Source: Sphingomonas sp. (GTDB lineage Bacteria; Pseudomonadota; Alphaproteobacteria; Sphingomonadales; Sphingomonadaceae). Taken from it: a stretch of DNA of 64,000 nucleotides. The translations under genes were made by a program, and so were the position numbers. The stretch is taken from positions 28,559-92,558 of the forward strand of contig NZ_JAIERS010000008.1 of the NCBI RefSeq assembly GCF_019746665.1. Reading direction: 5' to 3'. The first letter of the stretch is position 1. Every line of letters starts with the position of its first letter. The notes under the pieces are model-generated. The model was not told where the DNA came from. It saw nothing but the letters and a program-made list of their open reading frames with translations, and did no database searches. Below, piece after piece: positions 62,695 through 64,000 of the stretch.

Positions 62695-63528
62695 ATGATC
62701 CCCGGCTTCGACCTCCCCGCCTTCATCGCCGCCACCCTCGCCGAAGACCTCGGCGCGGGCGATGTCACCGCCGCCGCCGTCATCCCGCCCGACGCGCGCT
62801 TCTCCGCGCTGATGAACAGCCGGGAGGCGATCACCGTCGCCGGGCTGCCGCTCGCGGAAGGGTTTTTCCGGGCACTCGATCCGGGCGTCCAGGTCGAGCG
62901 GCTGGTGGCGGAGGGCGCGCAGGTTGCCCCCGGCGCGGCGCTGATGCGGCTGAAGGGCCAGGCGCGCGCGCTGCTCAGTGCCGAGCGGTCGGCGCTCAAC
63001 ACGGTGCAGCATCTGTCGGGCATCGCCACGCTCACGCGACGCTATGTCGATGCCATCGCGGGCACCGGCGCGACGCTCCTCGATACGCGCAAGACGCTGC
63101 CGGGTCTGCGGCTGCTGGAGAAATACGCCACGCGGATGGGGGGGGCGACCAACCACCGCATGGGGCTGTGGGACGCGGCGATGATCAAGGATAATCACGT
63201 CGCGGTCGCGGGATCGGTGGAGGAAGCGGTCGCGCGCGCGGTGGCCGCCGGGATCGCGCGGATCATCGTCGAGGTCGACCGGCTCGATCAGATCGAACCC
63301 GCGCTCGCCGCCGGCGCCACCCATCTGCTGCTCGATAATATGCCGCCCCCGGTGCTGCGCGAGGGCGTGGCGATCGTCGGCGGGCGGGTGCCGACCGAAG
63401 CCTCGGGCGGGGTGCGGCTCGAGACGATCCGCGCGATCGCCGAGACGGGGGTGACCTATATCAGCGTCGGCCGCCTGACCCAATCAGCACCCGCGGCCGA
63501 TATCGGGCTCGATTTCACACTCGATTAA
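62695..63528 (+). CDS. nadC: Nicotinate-nucleotide pyrophosphorylase (carboxylating)
   Basis: A 277-residue quinolinate phosphoribosyltransferase of NAD synthesis. Conserved features: ALAEDLGAGDVT-type start (here IAATLAEDLGAGDVTAA), RSALNTVQHLSGIATLTRRY, LDTRKTLPGLR, GGATNHRMGLWDAAMIKDNH and the closing SGGVRLETIRAIAETGVTYI. ATG at 62695. No other nad gene lies in the window. Confidence 0.95.
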   Translation: MIPGFDLPAFIAATLAEDLGAGDVTAAAVIPPDARFSALMNSREAITVAGLPLAEGFFRALDPGVQVERLVAEGAQVAPGAALMRLKGQARALLSAERSALNTVQHLSGIATLTRRYVDAIAGTGATLLDTRKTLPGLRLLEKYATRMGGATNHRMGLWDAAMIKDNHVAVAGSVEEAVARAVAAGIARIIVEVDRLDQIEPALAAGATHLLLDNMPPPVLREGVAIVGGRVPTEASGGVRLETIRAIAETGVTYISVGRLTQSAPAADIGLDFTLD

Positions 63529-63579
63529 GCCGCCGGGCTCGTTTAGCCTGACGATCGGCAACGGGCCTGGAGGGCGGTA

Positions 63580-63925
63580 ATGCAGCGACCGGCATCGATC
63601 CGGCGGTTCGAACGCTTTTATTGGGCGCACATGCTGCTGGGGCTGGTGAACAGCGTGATCGCGCTGTGGATATTCCCCAGCGCCGCGTTGAGCGGGATCA
63701 TGGCCGGGTCGGACGGCATAGTGGGGCGGCTGAGCGGGGCGGCGGTCGCGCTGCCGTTCATCACGCAGGTGCTGCTGTGGTACCTGATCGCGCGGCGCGG
63801 CAATCTGCTCGCCAAATATGTGCTGGCGGGCCTCACCGGGCTCAACCTGCTGGGGGCGGCGTATGGCATGGTGGGGCTGATCACCGGCAAGGCAGGGGTG
63901 CTGCTAATCGCGCTGGTCGCGTCGC
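63580..63925 (+). pseudogene. Small membrane protein gene apparently truncated by an IS element
   Basis: An ATG at 63580 (GGAGGGCGGTA upstream) opens a frame for a membrane protein with about four hydrophobic segments (MLLGLVNSVIALWIF, VALPFITQVLLWYLIA, VLAGLTGLNLLGAAYGMVGL, VLLIALVASL). At about 63926 the sequence switches to what looks like the terminal repeat of an IS3-family element, so only about 115 residues of the original protein remain. The frame stays open through the IS end. No family was recognised. Confidence 0.6.
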
Positions 63926-64000
63926 TGAGCTGCCCCCTTCTGAGTGGTCCATCGACTATGAGAGTCTGGATCAAGGAAGGGACGACGAATGCCTGCCAAG
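63926..64000 (+). mobile_element. Left end of an IS3-family insertion sequence (partial)
   Basis: TGAGCTGCCCCCTTCTGAGT at 63926 looks like an IS3-type terminal inverted repeat (TGA-x-CTGCCCCC). About 60 bases on, an ATG at 63989 preceded by AAGGAAGGGACGACGA starts MPAK, matching the opening of IS3 OrfA proteins. The rest of the element lies beyond the window. Insertion is in the membrane gene at 63580. The family call rests on these short segments only. Confidence 0.6.
63989..64000 (+). CDS. First codons of a putative IS3 transposase OrfA (partial)
   Basis: Only ATG CCT GCC AAG is inside the window. The MPAK start, the purine-rich ribosome-binding region just before it, and the adjacent terminal-repeat-like sequence point to an OrfA helix-turn-helix protein. 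Confidence 0.45.

Overview
The window is high-GC DNA with densely packed genes on both strands, from an alphaproteobacterium, most likely a sphingomonad (Sphingomonas or a close relative). Three things point there: a serine palmitoyltransferase / acyl carrier protein / ceramide-reductase operon (39330-41774), an alphaproteobacterial general stress response locus (PhyR, NepR, EcfG and a PhyP-like sensor, 23717-27960), and housekeeping neighbourhoods such as scpA-scpB-tatABC and rplU-rpmA-obgE-proB. TTG and GTG starts are common, and many adjacent genes overlap by 1-17 bases. Layout, left to right. 1-9014: DUF808 membrane protein, Crp/Fnr regulator, fasciclin protein, a peroxide unit (oxyR divergent from ahpC-ahpD), Tat-exported msrB, a cytochrome P450 and a two-gene ABC exporter. 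9056-13113: queG, a DUF4142 protein, then a leftward three-gene unit (TauE/SafE-type permease, exported DsrE-like protein, diheme thiosulfate-dehydrogenase-like cytochrome) that looks like a small sulfur-oxidation module. 13296-23438: nusB-thiL, hppA, a solitary Mrr nuclease, infA-maf-RNase G-like-yacG, tRNA-Phe, scpAB, tatABC and an entericidin-like lipoprotein. 23717-27960: general stress response locus, with a second NepR-like small protein at its right edge. 28035-34537: glnE, bcp, an M23 peptidase, erpA, xthA and two related small exported proteins. 34575-41774: a lipid locus with a candidate ceramide synthase, a desaturase-like enzyme, an LptF/LptG-like permease pair, then spt, acp and cerR. 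41771-49972: proB, obgE, a TetR regulator, a GNAT enzyme, rpmA, rplU, hspQ, tRNA-Ser, a LysR-flanked oxidoreductase/membrane-protein pair and tRNA-Glu. 50035-54980: recJ, an exported protein, a prolyl-4-hydroxylase-like enzyme and an Asn/Arg/Trp-rich RcnB-like protein. 55077-58585: an unpaired [2Fe-2S] subunit, a class III CoA-transferase and glutaryl-CoA dehydrogenase (probable glutarate catabolism), with a DUF559 gene inside palindromic repeats between the last two. 58885-64000: a CitE-like lyase, a class II aldolase-like protein, a large unrecognised accessory gene, nadC, and a small membrane gene apparently cut by the left end of an IS3-type element that runs off the window. No CRISPR array, rRNA operon, prophage or replication origin was seen. 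The most unusual features are the second NepR-like protein, the LptFG-like pair beside the sphingolipid genes, the sulfur module, the unknown gene at 60923-62518, and at least six families of long inverted repeats. All functional calls were read from sequence by eye, without database searches.
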